Numbered from the stretch's first letter, positions 48,230 through 59,350 are shown. The stretch is 64,000 nt of DNA from CAHJWH01 sp965198905 (GCA_965198905.1 OZ240678.1:3038001-3102000), one strand, 5' to 3'. The notes: generated from the letters alone by a model not told the origin. Program-made: numbers and translations.

Positions 48230-51200
48230 CGGATGCCACCTCTACGCTATCAAACCCGAGCGCGGCGCGACTCAGGGGCTGGTCGAGCGTGCGCTCCAAC
48301 AGGCTATCGGCGGCGGCGAACAGGTCAATCAATTCGGCGATGCGCGCGGCCACGTCGCGCAGTTCCGGGATAAAGGTCGCTTCGATCGGCAGGCCCTCCC
48401 GCCCCCCCAGCCAACGCGGCAGCACGCGATAGCCGCTGACGGCGAACTCCCAGATCGGCAGGGGAATGTTGACGATGTGCCCGGACCCGTCGGCGCAGAG
48501 CCTGATGGACCCGTCCTCCCACTCCACAGGCGCGAGCGGCCCCTTGGGCGGCGTCTGCGCCTGGGCGAGCCCGCGGCTGAACCTTTTTTCGGGCTTCTGG
48601 GAGAAGGTTTCCACCGCGCGGATGCGTGCTCCGGCCGCCGCGAGTTCCGCGAAGAGGGCCGGATCAGTAGGGAACGGGACGTGCGGGAAGACGTCCTCCA
48701 GGTCCTCAGCGAAGCGCATGGTGTAGGAGCTGGCCGACAGAAGCGCGAGGATGACGTCGAACACGGCCTCGGGAATCACTGCGCCACCATAGGCACCTCC
48801 TAGCGCTTCCAGAAGTTCTGGGCGCAAATTGTAGGGACCATGGCCGCCCCTGCGATCCAAAAGCGGGAAAGCGTAACCGCCCCTGCCGCTGAGAGAATGA
48901 TAGTCCGGCAATGCACCGTGACACCATACGGCGGGGCCAGTGCCTGTACCAAAGGGCATTGCGTACAGGGCGCAATTACTATCGCCCCAAACCTCCTGCA
49001 ATTCAGGCCGCCGACGGTCAACATAACTTGTGTGATTATATAGATAACGGAGGTCGAGTGGCCGATAAGCTACGCGACTGATGCTTTCAGAGGTGAAGGG
49101 TTGCGACCTCGCCACGCTCTCAGGCTTGGCAGCGGTGGGAGCGAAGTTAGGCACCCCTTCGCGCCGACCGGCTACGAAGGCTTGCAACCTAGCTTCAATA
49201 ATATTCGTAGTTGTCGCATAGGAGAAATGGTCCCGCTTCGTCTGGATGCCACTCAACCGAAACGCAAAGCACTCGGCAATACTGATCAGATCGCCGTTGA
49301 AGAAGGGCTTGGGACGCATATCATCCAGAAGGCCGCGTTCGACTTCAACAGCCCCGTCGATCCAGCCGGCGTTTGCGCCTTCTGAAAGCCAATCCAGCTT
49401 CGCACGGCGCGACAGCTTCGCATGTAGCCAAGCGTCATTGTAGCTTACTTCCGCCAGTTCGCCGTCCGGCTTAGCGCCAGCCGCGACGGCGACACATATC
49501 GCCGTCCCGACTTGAATGTTGAAAACACCCTGGTCCGAGCCGATCCCGGCCCGCTCGCCACGGCGTACGTCGCCGCGCAGGTCAACGATCTCAATGCGGT
49601 CAAAACGCTGTCGCATCATCCGGCGCACCCCTGCATAAGGCCAGCCGGTGAGGAACTTGCGGTTGGTGATAAAAGCGACGACGCCGCGTTGAGGCGCGTT
49701 ATCCGCCTCGAACAGCTTCCAAATGGCCCAGCGCCAGAAGGCCACCGACAGCTCCGGAAAGGTATTAAGTTGGTTGCCGTAGCCTGCGTCGCGAACAGGC
49801 GCCTTCAGGTCGTCCCAGAGTTCATCCATCCAGCGGCCGACCAGGGTCTCGTTCTCGCCGGTCTCCAGCCGCCGGTAGGGCGGGTTGCCGAGGATGGCGA
49901 GGATCGGCTGCTCGGTCTTGATCCGGTTGGCCTCCAGCCGCTCGTCGCGGATGCCGTCGGAGACGAAGCCGAGCGGGCCGATGGGCGCCGCGGCGCCGGG
50001 CCTCGCCAGCGTGTCGGTGAGGTAGACGCCGAGGCGGGGCAGGTTGACAGGCGCGCTCGCTCCCTCGTCGTTACGGGACAGGGCGTGGTGCAGCCGATAG
50101 TGCGCCACAGCATAGGGGCCGATCAGTAGCTCGAACCCGTACATGCGGTGCGCAAGTCCCTGGAGCGCCGGCGAGACCTGCCCCGGTCCGTGCTCGGCGG
50201 TCTCCTCCCGCAGCCGGTCAGCCACGCCCAGGAGGAAGGTGCCCGTCCCGGTGGCGGGATCGAGGATGTGCACCTGCTCGTCGGCGATGCCCGCCGTCCC
50301 GAGCTGCTCCTTGAGCGCCCGGTCCAACGCACCGACCATGAAGCGCACGACCTCGACCGGCGTGTAGTAGACGCCGTAACGCTCGCGGGCGGCCGGGTCG
50401 AAGGTCTGCAGGAAATTCTCATAGAAGTAGAGGATCGGGTCGCGTCCGCCTGGGCGCACGGCGAGGATGGCCGGGTCGAAGCCGTTCACGGTCGACAGCA
50501 TAACGTCGAACCCAGCCCCGACTTCCCGCGCCACCGCCTCCATGCTCAGCACCGCGAGCGTGGTGCGCATCAGCGGGTGCTCAGGCGGCATGTGCTCGGC
50601 GGCATGCCGGTCGACAGGCGTGCCAATCGACTCACGGACGAGCAGGAGGCCGAAGGCGAGCGTCTGGGCGAAAGCGCCGGAGAACAGCTCGTCGAAGTCG
50701 GAGGCGGAGTAACCTGCGGCCTCCGGGTGGGCATAGAGAACGTCGCGGAACTCCTGGCGGACCTGCTGCAGCGGCGTACCGGTCCGCTTCTCCTCGTTCA
50801 GTTCCGCCAGTCTGTCTCGGATGATGCCGCGAACCAGCCGGGCGGAGTGGGCCAGCAGCTTGGCGAGGTGCTCCGCGTCGCGGGCATACGGCGGCTGTGA
50901 TTGGGCGAGACGCTCCAGAAGGCTTAGGAAAGGGTCAGGGTCGTGAGCGTCGAGGCGGCGATCCGCCTCACGGTCGCTGCAGGTGGGGTCAATGGCCGTT
51001 TGCGGGACGACAATCGCATGGCCGACATCTTCGCTGCGTTCGTAGAGCCTGAACTCGTGGAAGTTAGCGACCGCCCAATGTGCGAACTCGCTGAAACGCG
51101 CGAACTGGCGAACGTCATGCGCCAGCCGCCAGCGCTTGCCTTCTGTCGGCTTGTCGAGCGCCTTCAGCTCGATGAAAGCGCGGGGCAACTCGCCCGGGCG

Positions 51201-51416
51201 AGCCAAAGCAAGGTCCGGGCGGCCCACGCCTGGGTTCTGGTACTCCGCCAGTAGGACCAGCTCCGGTGCTGCCGGCAGAGTCGGCAGAAGCTTCACGATC
51301 AGGTCGTGGAACTCGGGGGCGAGCCCCGGCTCCGTCACACCGGGATGAGTGCGGCGCGCCTCACGCACGCGCGCCGCATACGCCTTCAGGACCTCACGTT
51401 GAGTCGACGTCGCCAT
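48210..51416 (-). CDS. fused nuclease / N6-adenine DNA methyltransferase (type IIG/ISP-like restriction-modification protein)
   Basis: A single 1068-aa polypeptide. Residues about 60-90 have a PD-(D/E)xK nuclease pattern (GRPDLAL...AFIELKALDK), 330-520 an N6-adenine methylase core with YGVYYTPVEVVRFMV, motif I LDPATGTGTFLLGVADRL and motif IV GNPPYRRLE, and the remaining 500 residues a probable target-recognition region (SGIQTKRDHFSYATTTN). There is no helicase/translocase domain, unlike type ISP enzymes. Start ATG 51416 follows a weak AGGG; a TTG precedes it directly. Standalone defence gene with a small partner downstream. Confidence 0.85.
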   Translation of the reverse strand: MATSTQREVLKAYAARVREARRTHPGVTEPGLAPEFHDLIVKLLPTLPAAPELVLLAEYQNPGVGRPDLALARPGELPRAFIELKALDKPTEGKRWRLAHDVRQFARFSEFAHWAVANFHEFRLYERSEDVGHAIVVPQTAIDPTCSDREADRRLDAHDPDPFLSLLERLAQSQPPYARDAEHLAKLLAHSARLVRGIIRDRLAELNEEKRTGTPLQQVRQEFRDVLYAHPEAAGYSASDFDELFSGAFAQTLAFGLLLVRESIGTPVDRHAAEHMPPEHPLMRTTLAVLSMEAVAREVGAGFDVMLSTVNGFDPAILAVRPGGRDPILYFYENFLQTFDPAARERYGVYYTPVEVVRFMVGALDRALKEQLGTAGIADEQVHILDPATGTGTFLLGVADRLREETAEHGPGQVSPALQGLAHRMYGFELLIGPYAVAHYRLHHALSRNDEGASAPVNLPRLGVYLTDTLARPGAAAPIGPLGFVSDGIRDERLEANRIKTEQPILAILGNPPYRRLETGENETLVGRWMDELWDDLKAPVRDAGYGNQLNTFPELSVAFWRWAIWKLFEADNAPQRGVVAFITNRKFLTGWPYAGVRRMMRQRFDRIEIVDLRGDVRRGERAGIGSDQGVFNIQVGTAICVAVAAGAKPDGELAEVSYNDAWLHAKLSRRAKLDWLSEGANAGWIDGAVEVERGLLDDMRPKPFFNGDLISIAECFAFRLSGIQTKRDHFSYATTTNIIEARLQAFVAGRREGVPNFAPTAAKPESVARSQPFTSESISRVAYRPLDLRYLYNHTSYVDRRRPELQEVWGDSNCALYAMPFGTGTGPAVWCHGALPDYHSLSGRGGYAFPLLDRRGGHGPYNLRPELLEALGGAYGGAVIPEAVFDVILALLSASSYTMRFAEDLEDVFPHVPFPTDPALFAELAAAGARIRAVETFSQKPEKRFSRGLAQAQTPPKGPLAPVEWEDGSIRLCADGSGHIVNIPLPIWEFAVSGYRVLPRWLGGREGLPIEATFIPELRDVAARIAELIDLFAAADSLLERTLDQPLSRAALGFDSVEVASGDERID

Positions 51417-51484
51417 CAACCCTGTCTAGCAAGGTTGTCCGGTAGAGGCTGCTGGTTCGTGTACGACACGCCGTCGCGGTCGTC

Positions 51485-53773
<2,289 letters not shown>

Positions 53774-53872
53774 GGCCGCAGGTTAGCAGACTCGCCTGCG
53801 AGTCGGCAGCCTTGGTGTTGTCGGTTCGTTCTGATGGGCGCCGGCGATAAGGCGTGCTTTGATCGGCTCAGG

Positions 53873-54310
53873 ATGATGGTCGCCCTGATGCTCTCCGCCG
53901 TCCTTGCAAGGTCTGCGCCCGACCCACGGCTCAGCGTGTCGGATGTTCGGGCCTATTGCCTGGCGCATCCAGATGACGAGGGACCGGGGGAAGAAGATCG
54001 GAAGGACCTTCCCGCCGCGGTCGTGCGCGCCGGCGCGACGAACTGGAGATGTGACGCTGGCAAGGTCATGATCTGTGATGGAGGCGCCACGGGCGGGGCT
54101 TGCCTGAAGACCGAGCCGGCTACCGGAGACAGGCTTGCTGACCCTAAAGACTACTGCAGACACAATCCAGACGCCGCCGTCTTGCCTGACCTAACTACGA
54201 TGGGCTTATCCGCCGTCTGGAGCTGCAGTATGGGTCAGCCTATCATCGCTGGAACCTCTACGACGGATGCGAAAGGCTACTTCGAGGATGGGTGGGCGGC
54301 GCTGCCTTGA
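53873..54310 (+). CDS. small exported cysteine-containing hypothetical protein
   Basis: About 145 aa. ATG 53873 gives a signal peptide (MMVALMLSAVLARSAPD). The mature part has two similar halves, VSDVRAYCLAHPDDEGPG...NWRCDAGKVMICDGGATGGACL and PKDYCRHNPDAAVLPDLTTMGLSAVWSCSMGQPIIAG, each with a C-x(n)-HP/HN-D and a W-x-C element, suggesting an internal duplication held by disulphides. No family recognised. Located on the opposite strand between parC and the 49-aa gene. Confidence 0.6.
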   Translation: MMVALMLSAVLARSAPDPRLSVSDVRAYCLAHPDDEGPGEEDRKDLPAAVVRAGATNWRCDAGKVMICDGGATGGACLKTEPATGDRLADPKDYCRHNPDAAVLPDLTTMGLSAVWSCSMGQPIIAGTSTTDAKGYFEDGWAALP

Positions 54311-54354
54311 CCCGAGTTTAAGCCCGTCTCATCCGCAGCGCCGCCAGCCAGATA

Positions 54355-54504
54355 TTACTTCTTGTCGTCCTTGAAGGCCTCTTCGACCTCCTCTTCGGTG
54401 ATCCGGGCCTTGGGGTCGCCGGGCTGGCCGAGGTTCTGCTCCTCGGTGCCGTCGCCGAGCACGCCGGGCTGGGAGCCGTCCTGCTTGGGGTATTCGTCGG
54501 CCAT
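54355..54504 (-). CDS. 49-aa acidic hypothetical protein
   Basis: Reads MADEYPKQDGSQPGVLGDG, then an acidic stretch ending ITEEEVEEAFKDDKK; probably disordered apart from the C-terminal helix. The ATG has AGAGGAG eight bases upstream, which is a strong translation signal, and codon use is normal. Same strand as recO, 58 bases downstream of it, and so part of the recO-parC segment. No function known. Confidence 0.7.
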   Translation of the reverse strand: MADEYPKQDGSQPGVLGDGTEEQNLGQPGDPKARITEEEVEEAFKDDKK

Positions 54505-54562
54505 GGCGTGGTCTCCTCTGAGGTTCGCAGGTTCAACGGGAGGAGGGGGATGGCCGTTCCGT

Positions 54563-55294
54563 CTACAGCCGCTGGGCTGAGCCGAGCTTCTCCAGCAGCC
54601 AGAGGCGGGCGGGGGGCAGGGGGCGGTTCAGGGGGGCGAAGACGCACTGCTCCAGGAAGTGGCCGGTCAGCGCCAGGCCGTCGGCGACGTCGCCTCGGCC
54701 CAGCCCGCCCTGCGAGGAGAGCATGAAGGGCGGCAGGCGCAGCAGGCGGTCAGCGAAGGGGGCGCCGCCTTCGCGGGAGACGGCTCGTCCGGTGCGGGGG
54801 CTGACGTAGGTCAGATCGTCCAGTGCGCCGGTGGCGGCGCAGCGGGAGAGGTCAAGGCCGAAGCCCAGCTCCTCCAGCAGGCCCGCCTCGAAGCGGACGT
54901 AGATGGCCGGCCAGATGTCGGCGGCGGCGAGGGCGTCGGTGAAGACCTCGAACGCCAGATAGGCTCCCGGATGCGGCTCGCGCTCGGGCAGCGCGCCTTG
55001 CGCCACCGCGGCGGCGGCGGAGAGGCCGGCCAGCGCCAGGGCGTCGTCGAACAGGGCGGCCGGGCCCTCGCCGAAGGGCTCCAATCGCGCCGAGCCCAGG
55101 TTCTCCGAGGTGCGGGCGCGGTAGGTGGCCATCACCCGCGCGCCGGGCTGGAGGAAGGCCTTCATCCGCCGAGAGGCGCCGCCGGCGACATGGGCGGCGG
55201 TGCGGCCATGCTCCTCGGTCAGCAGCTCCACTACAGCGCCCGTCTCGCCATGCAGGCGGGCGGAGAGGACGAAGGCCGGGTCGCACCACTCCAT
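54563..55294 (-). CDS. recO: DNA repair protein RecO
   Basis: Recombination mediator of 243 aa that loads RecA with RecR on SSB-coated gaps. The N-terminal OB fold (DPAFVLSARLHGETGAVVELLTEEHGRTAAHVAGGASRR) and the helical domain are present. The usual zinc-binding cysteines are not all there: only one Cys (LSRCAATG) sits at that position, as in many alphaproteobacteria. Its ATG lies 4 bases after the stop of the PIN toxin gene, so it is transcribed from the toxin-antitoxin promoter. Confidence 0.92.
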   Translation of the reverse strand: MEWCDPAFVLSARLHGETGAVVELLTEEHGRTAAHVAGGASRRMKAFLQPGARVMATYRARTSENLGSARLEPFGEGPAALFDDALALAGLSAAAAVAQGALPEREPHPGAYLAFEVFTDALAAADIWPAIYVRFEAGLLEELGFGLDLSRCAATGALDDLTYVSPRTGRAVSREGGAPFADRLLRLPPFMLSSQGGLGRGDVADGLALTGHFLEQCVFAPLNRPLPPARLWLLEKLGSAQRL

Positions 55295-55298
55295 GGGA

Positions 55299-55718
55299 TC
55301 AGCGGTGCGCTAAGGCGAATGGGTCGCGCGCCGTGACGCCCCGCCAGGTGAACCCGTCCTGGAAGTCCTCGCTGAGCAGCTGGCGGCATTCGGCCGAAGC
55401 CGCGGACGCCATCACCACCGCGTCCCAGAAGGTGATGCGATGGCGACCCACCAACTCCATGGCCCCCGCGAGGATGGCGGCGGAGGTGTCGATCGGCGTG
55501 TAGGCGTTGGCCCAACGAAGCACGTTGAGACGGGCCGTCTGCGGCGCCAGTCCGCTCTTGCGGACCTGCACCGCGAACAACTCGGCCAGCACTTGGACGG
55601 GCAACATGATGTCATCCGACCCGAGCGTTGCGATCACCGCCTTGGCCTCAGTCTGCCGCGCCTCGCCGTCCGCGCCTTCGGCGTAGACGAGGATGTTGGT
55701 GTCGAGCGCTATCCGCAT
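55299..55718 (-). CDS. PIN-domain ribonuclease toxin (VapC-like)
   Basis: A 139-aa PIN-domain nuclease. Acidic active-site residues are visible in ALDTNILVYA, VQVLAELFAVQVRKSG and TFWDAVVMASAASAEC. VapC-type toxins cut tRNA or rRNA. Starts 10 bases after the antitoxin stop; followed 4 bases later by recO. With the upstream Phd/YefM protein it forms a type II toxin-antitoxin module. Confidence 0.88.
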   Translation of the reverse strand: MRIALDTNILVYAEGADGEARQTEAKAVIATLGSDDIMLPVQVLAELFAVQVRKSGLAPQTARLNVLRWANAYTPIDTSAAILAGAMELVGRHRITFWDAVVMASAASAECRQLLSEDFQDGFTWRGVTARDPFALAHR

Positions 55719-55728
55719 GAAACGTTGG

Positions 55729-55995
55729 TCAGATATCGTCGTAGAGTTCTTCCCGGGTCCAGCTCAGCCCCGGTTCCATCGGCTTGACGGTCCGGAGATG
55801 CTCGAACAGGAGAGCCCTGGCTTCGGCTTTCGGGTCTTCGGGCGCCGCGTAGGGCGTGACCCGGGCCACGGGACGACCGTGGGCGGTGACCACGTAGGAG
55901 GCGCCGTCGCGCACCTCGCGCAGCACGCGCGAAAAGCCCCGATTAGCCTCGGCAGCGGAGATGATCACGTCCGGCTTGGGCGACGATGTAGGCAT
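55729..55995 (-). CDS. Phd/YefM-family antitoxin
   Basis: An 88-aa DNA-binding antitoxin. The YefM-type core DVIISAAEANRGFSRVLREVRDGASYVVTAHGRPVARVTPY is clear; the C-terminal part (ALLFEHLRTVKPMEPGLSWTREELYDDI) would wrap the toxin. ATG 55995 is chosen because homology starts directly after it. First gene of the antitoxin-toxin-recO unit; such antitoxins usually repress their own promoter, here in the gap 55996-56127. Confidence 0.88.
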   Translation of the reverse strand: MPTSSPKPDVIISAAEANRGFSRVLREVRDGASYVVTAHGRPVARVTPYAAPEDPKAEARALLFEHLRTVKPMEPGLSWTREELYDDI

Positions 55996-56127
55996 AATCA
56001 CTACATAGCCAGGTCGCCCGCCGGGCGCAATTTCGGCAGTACGGGATTTCCTACGGACCTGCGGCAATTTGACCTACAAAGGCCTGAATCCTGAAGTCTG
56101 AGCCGCTTTCCAACTCAGGAGACGAAG

Positions 56128-56499
56128 ATGAAACACGTTCTGGCTCTGATCGCGCTGTCCGCGCTTGCCCTCCCGGCCATCGCCGGCGCCCAGACCCCCG
56201 CCGCCCATACAGGCGCCCACACCACAGACACCATGAAGCCGGGCGTGATCAGCAAGTCCACCGAGTATGTCCGCGAAGGCAAGACCATCGACAAGATCAC
56301 CTGCCGCGACTTCGTCGCCACGGAAGACAAGTTCAAGCCGGAAACGCTGTCCTACGCGGTGGGCTACGGCAAGCACGGCCACGCCAAGGACGCCGTGGTC
56401 GATGTCGGTGGCATAGAGAAGATGGTGCCGGTCGTCGTGTCGAGCTGCAACGCCCACCCGACCGACAGCCTGCTGGCGCGCCTGTCCACCATCCGATAG
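56128..56499 (+). CDS. HdeA/HdeB-family periplasmic protein
   Basis: A 123-aa exported protein with signal peptide (VLALIALSALALPAIAGAQ). The mature part contains the two HdeA-type cysteines in IDKITCRDFVATEDKFKPE and VVSSCNAHP. HdeA chaperones protect periplasmic proteins at low pH. GGAGACGAAG lies directly before the ATG. Divergent from the toxin-antitoxin unit and convergent with era, with a strong hairpin in between. Confidence 0.85.
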   Translation: MKHVLALIALSALALPAIAGAQTPAAHTGAHTTDTMKPGVISKSTEYVREGKTIDKITCRDFVATEDKFKPETLSYAVGYGKHGHAKDAVVDVGGIEKMVPVVVSSCNAHPTDSLLARLSTIR

Positions 56500-56511
56500 C
56501 GAGGACCTTCG

Positions 56512-56538
56512 CCTCCCTCCCCTCGAGGGGGAGGGAGG
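56512..56538. terminator. bidirectional GC-rich hairpin between hdeA-like gene and era
   Basis: Perfect inverted repeat CCTCCCTCCCCTC / GAGGGGAGGGAGG with one extra G in the loop, 13 bases after the HdeA-like stop. The era end is about 130 bases away. No T tract follows, but tight placement behind the stop suggests termination. Confidence 0.5.
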
Positions 56539-56668
56539 TTTGCGGATAAACTTGAGCCCTTGATGGCTCGGCGGCCATGATCGACGGCAGTTCGTCCATC
56601 TTCAGCCGGAGACGACCTTCGCCTCCTTCCTCCCGTCTCTGAGCGGGTCGGAGTGGGGGCGCGCTGAG

Positions 56669-57640
56669 TTAGGCTTCGAAGTCCAGGCCCATGTCGCGGT
56701 AGAGGTTGCGGTCCTCCGACCAGGCGGGCGCGACCTTTACGTGCAGGAACAGGTGTATGGGGCGGTCCAGGATGCCCGCCAGATCCTCGCGGCTCTTCTG
56801 GCCGATCCATTTCAGGGTCTGACCGGCGTGACCCAGTACGATGGGGCGCTGGTTCTCGCGCTCCACATAGATCGTCTGCTCGATTCTCGCTGAGCCGTCG
56901 GCCTTGTCTTCGAAGGCGGTGGTCTCCACCGACGCGGCGTAGGGTAGCTCCTCGTGCAGGCGCAGATAAAGCTTCTCCCGGGTGATCTCGGCGGCCAGCA
57001 GGCGCACGGGCAGGTCTGCGGTCTGATCCTCTGGATATAGCCAGGGACCTTGCGGCATCAGCTCCGCCAGCCGCCGCTTCAGGTCGTCCACGCCCGAACC
57101 GTTGTGGGCGGAGATCATGAAGGCCTCGCTATAGGCGCCCTCGGCGAACAGCCGCTCCGACAGGCCCAGCAGCTGGTCGCGCCTGATCAAGTCGATCTTG
57201 TTCAGCGCCAGGATCGCTTGGCGGCCAGCGGCCTTCATCCCTGCGGTGATGGTGGCGGTGTCCTGGACGGAGCGGTGCTGGGCGGCGGTGGCGGCCCCGC
57301 CGGTGGAGCTCAGCTCGCCCGCCGCATCGATCAGGTGGACCACGGTGTCGGCGTCCTGCGCGCCGGCCCAGGCGCTGCGCACCATGGCGCGGTCCAGCCG
57401 GCGACGAGGCGTGAACACGCCCGGCGTGTCCACCAGCACGATCTGAGCTGAGCCCAGCATGGCGACCCCGCGTACGGGAAACCGGGTGGTCTGGACCTTT
57501 TGGGTGACGATGGAGACCTTGGCCCCCACCAGACGGTTCACCAGCGTCGACTTGCCGGCGTTGGGTGCGCCCAGGATGGCGGCGAAGCCGGCGCGGGTGG
57601 CCGTCGAGTCGGTGGCGAGCTCGGGGGTCGCGTCGGTCAT
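56669..57640 (-). CDS. era: GTPase Era
   Basis: Ribosome-assembly GTPase of 323 aa acting on 16S rRNA. G1 GAPNAGKS at 24-31, switch VQTTRFPVRGV, G3 DTPG at 71-74, G4 NKID, G5-like SAHNGSGVDDLK, then the KH domain ERENQRPIVLGHAGQTLKWIGQKSREDLA with IHLFLHVKV. An ST-rich insert (AAGELSSTGGAATAAQHRSVQD) follows G3. ATG 57640 lies 2 bases after the rnc stop with AAGGTGG upstream. Confidence 0.95.
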   Translation of the reverse strand: MTDATPELATDSTATRAGFAAILGAPNAGKSTLVNRLVGAKVSIVTQKVQTTRFPVRGVAMLGSAQIVLVDTPGVFTPRRRLDRAMVRSAWAGAQDADTVVHLIDAAGELSSTGGAATAAQHRSVQDTATITAGMKAAGRQAILALNKIDLIRRDQLLGLSERLFAEGAYSEAFMISAHNGSGVDDLKRRLAELMPQGPWLYPEDQTADLPVRLLAAEITREKLYLRLHEELPYAASVETTAFEDKADGSARIEQTIYVERENQRPIVLGHAGQTLKWIGQKSREDLAGILDRPIHLFLHVKVAPAWSEDRNLYRDMGLDFEA

Positions 57641-57642
57641 GC

Positions 57643-58356
57643 TCAGTCCACCTTCTCGCGCGCCAGCAACGCCGCCGCCGCCGCCTTCTCCGCCGCCTGG
57701 CGCGAGGGGCCCTGGCCGCTGGCCGGTTCGACGCCCTTGACGCTCACCTCGACGGTGAAGTGCGGCGCGTGCTCCGGGCCGGATCGGCTCACCACCGAAT
57801 AGGCGGGCAGGGGACGGCCCCGGCTCTGGGCCCATTCCTGCAACCTAGTCTTCACGTCCTTGGCCCGGGCCGTGTCGGCGCCCTCGAAGTCCTCGCGCCA
57901 CAGGCCGGCGATCACCGTACGCGCCGCCTCCAGGCCGCCTTCCTGAAAGATCGCCGCCAGCACCGCCTCACAGGCCCCGGCCAGGATGGAGTCCTTGTCG
58001 CGGCCGCCCGTCTTGGTCTCCGCCCCCGACAGCCTCAAGGCCGGGCCGAGCCCGATCCGCCGCGCCACTCGGGCGCAGGCCGCCCGGCTGACCATCAGGT
58101 TCAGCCGTGGGGCCATGTCGCCCTCGCTGGCCTTGGAGTCCTTGGCCACCAGATGCTCGGCCACCACCAGGCCCAGCACCCGGTCGCCGAGGAACTCCAG
58201 CCGCTCGTTGTCGGCCGTCTTGGCGCCCTCGCCGACGCTGGAGTGGGTCAGGGCGCGTTCGAGTAGATCCAGGTCGCGGAAACGCCAGCCGAGCTGGTCC
58301 TGCAACGCCTGCACCGCCGCGACCCGCGTGTTCTGGGTCCGGGCCCCCTCGCCCAT
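57643..58356 (-). CDS. rnc: ribonuclease III
   Basis: Double-strand RNA endonuclease of 237 aa. The catalytic signature NERLEFLGDRVLGLVVAEHL is intact, as are the second-site acidic residues in KDSILAGACEAVLAAIF, followed by the dsRNA-binding domain (DVKTRLQEWAQSRGRPLPAYSVVSRSGPEHAPHFTVEVSV...SRQAAEKAAAAALL). ATG 58356 overlaps the lepB stop by one base (TGATG). Middle gene of the lepB-rnc-era operon. Confidence 0.96.
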   Translation of the reverse strand: MGEGARTQNTRVAAVQALQDQLGWRFRDLDLLERALTHSSVGEGAKTADNERLEFLGDRVLGLVVAEHLVAKDSKASEGDMAPRLNLMVSRAACARVARRIGLGPALRLSGAETKTGGRDKDSILAGACEAVLAAIFQEGGLEAARTVIAGLWREDFEGADTARAKDVKTRLQEWAQSRGRPLPAYSVVSRSGPEHAPHFTVEVSVKGVEPASGQGPSRQAAEKAAAAALLAREKVD

Positions 58357-59264
58357 CAGCCGAGCAGATGGAAGAAGCGGCCCCAGCGGGCGTCGGTGAT
58401 CCAGGTCCAAGGCTTGAACACCGAAACGCCGGGCCGCCAGGAGAACAGGATGATGTCGGCGCGACCCTCCAGGTTGTCGAAGGGCACGAAGCCTACGCCG
58501 AGGTCCGAGGAAATAAAGCGGTCCACGTCGTGGTTCCAGGCGCAGGACGATGCCCCCGGAGGCATGTCGCCCGGCTGGAAGCGGCTGTCGTCGGAATTGT
58601 CGCGGTTGTCGCCCATCATGAAGTAGCACTTGGGCGGCACCACATAAACGCCGGTGTTGTCCGCCGGGTTGTCGGGCCCGTAGCTGTAGACGACGTAGTT
58701 CTTGCCGCTAGGCAGGGTCTCGCGGAAGCGGGCGACGGGGAAGCTGACGCCGAAGGGCGTCATGTCGGTTCCCGGCGTCAGGGCTTGGCGCGGCAGCGGC
58801 TTGCCGTTCAGCATCACCGCGCCGTGGACCACCTGGACGTGGTCGCCGGGCAGGCCGATCAGGCGCTTGACGTAGTCGGTCTTGCCGTCGTCTCGGGGCA
58901 GCTTGAACACGACGATGTCGCCGCGATGGGGCTGTTGACCCAGCAAGCGTCCGTGGCCGATGGGCGGGCTGAAGGGGATGGAGTGGCGGCTCCAGCCATA
59001 GGCGAACTTCGACACGATGATGTAGTCGCCCTTCAGCAGGGTAGGCTCCATCGACTCCGAGGGGATGGTGAAAGGCTGGAACAGCACCACCCGCAGCACG
59101 AAGGCGATCAGCAGGGCGTAGAAGATGGTCTTGACGAGCTCGATCAGCTCGTGCGCCGCGCCGCCGGAGGGGGTCTTGGCCAAGCGAGAGGAGTCCTTGC
59201 GTTCACTTGGGGAGGGCTCCCCCGACGCCGCATCGCGGGCGGAGGCTGGGGGCGTTGTGGTCAT
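58356..59264 (-). CDS. lepB: signal peptidase I
   Basis: Leader peptidase of 302 aa, inner membrane. A cytoplasmic tail of about 40 residues, one membrane helix (TIFYALLIAFVLRVVLF), catalytic Ser71 in IPSESMEPTLLKGD and general-base Lys133 in YVKRLIGLPGD, then PPKCYFMMGDNRDNSDDSR (box E). ATG 59264 (MTTTPPASARD) gives the normal length; the longer open frame is not supported. First gene of the operon with rnc and era. Confidence 0.95.
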   Translation of the reverse strand: MTTTPPASARDAASGEPSPSERKDSSRLAKTPSGGAAHELIELVKTIFYALLIAFVLRVVLFQPFTIPSESMEPTLLKGDYIIVSKFAYGWSRHSIPFSPPIGHGRLLGQQPHRGDIVVFKLPRDDGKTDYVKRLIGLPGDHVQVVHGAVMLNGKPLPRQALTPGTDMTPFGVSFPVARFRETLPSGKNYVVYSYGPDNPADNTGVYVVPPKCYFMMGDNRDNSDDSRFQPGDMPPGASSCAWNHDVDRFISSDLGVGFVPFDNLEGRADIILFSWRPGVSVFKPWTWITDARWGRFFHLLG

Positions 59265-59350
59265 CGGGAGCAGGGCTCGAAAGGGCAGGGGTCGATCGTC
59301 CCGCGACCGCCCTGCCTGCCTAAAGCGTCCGATGCAAGGCGGCAAGGTTT

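Noticed and set aside
55996..56127. Palindromic operator of the toxin-antitoxin unit around GGCATAATCACTACATAGCC
   Set aside because: The two halves match only partly, so no operator can be claimed from the sequence alone.
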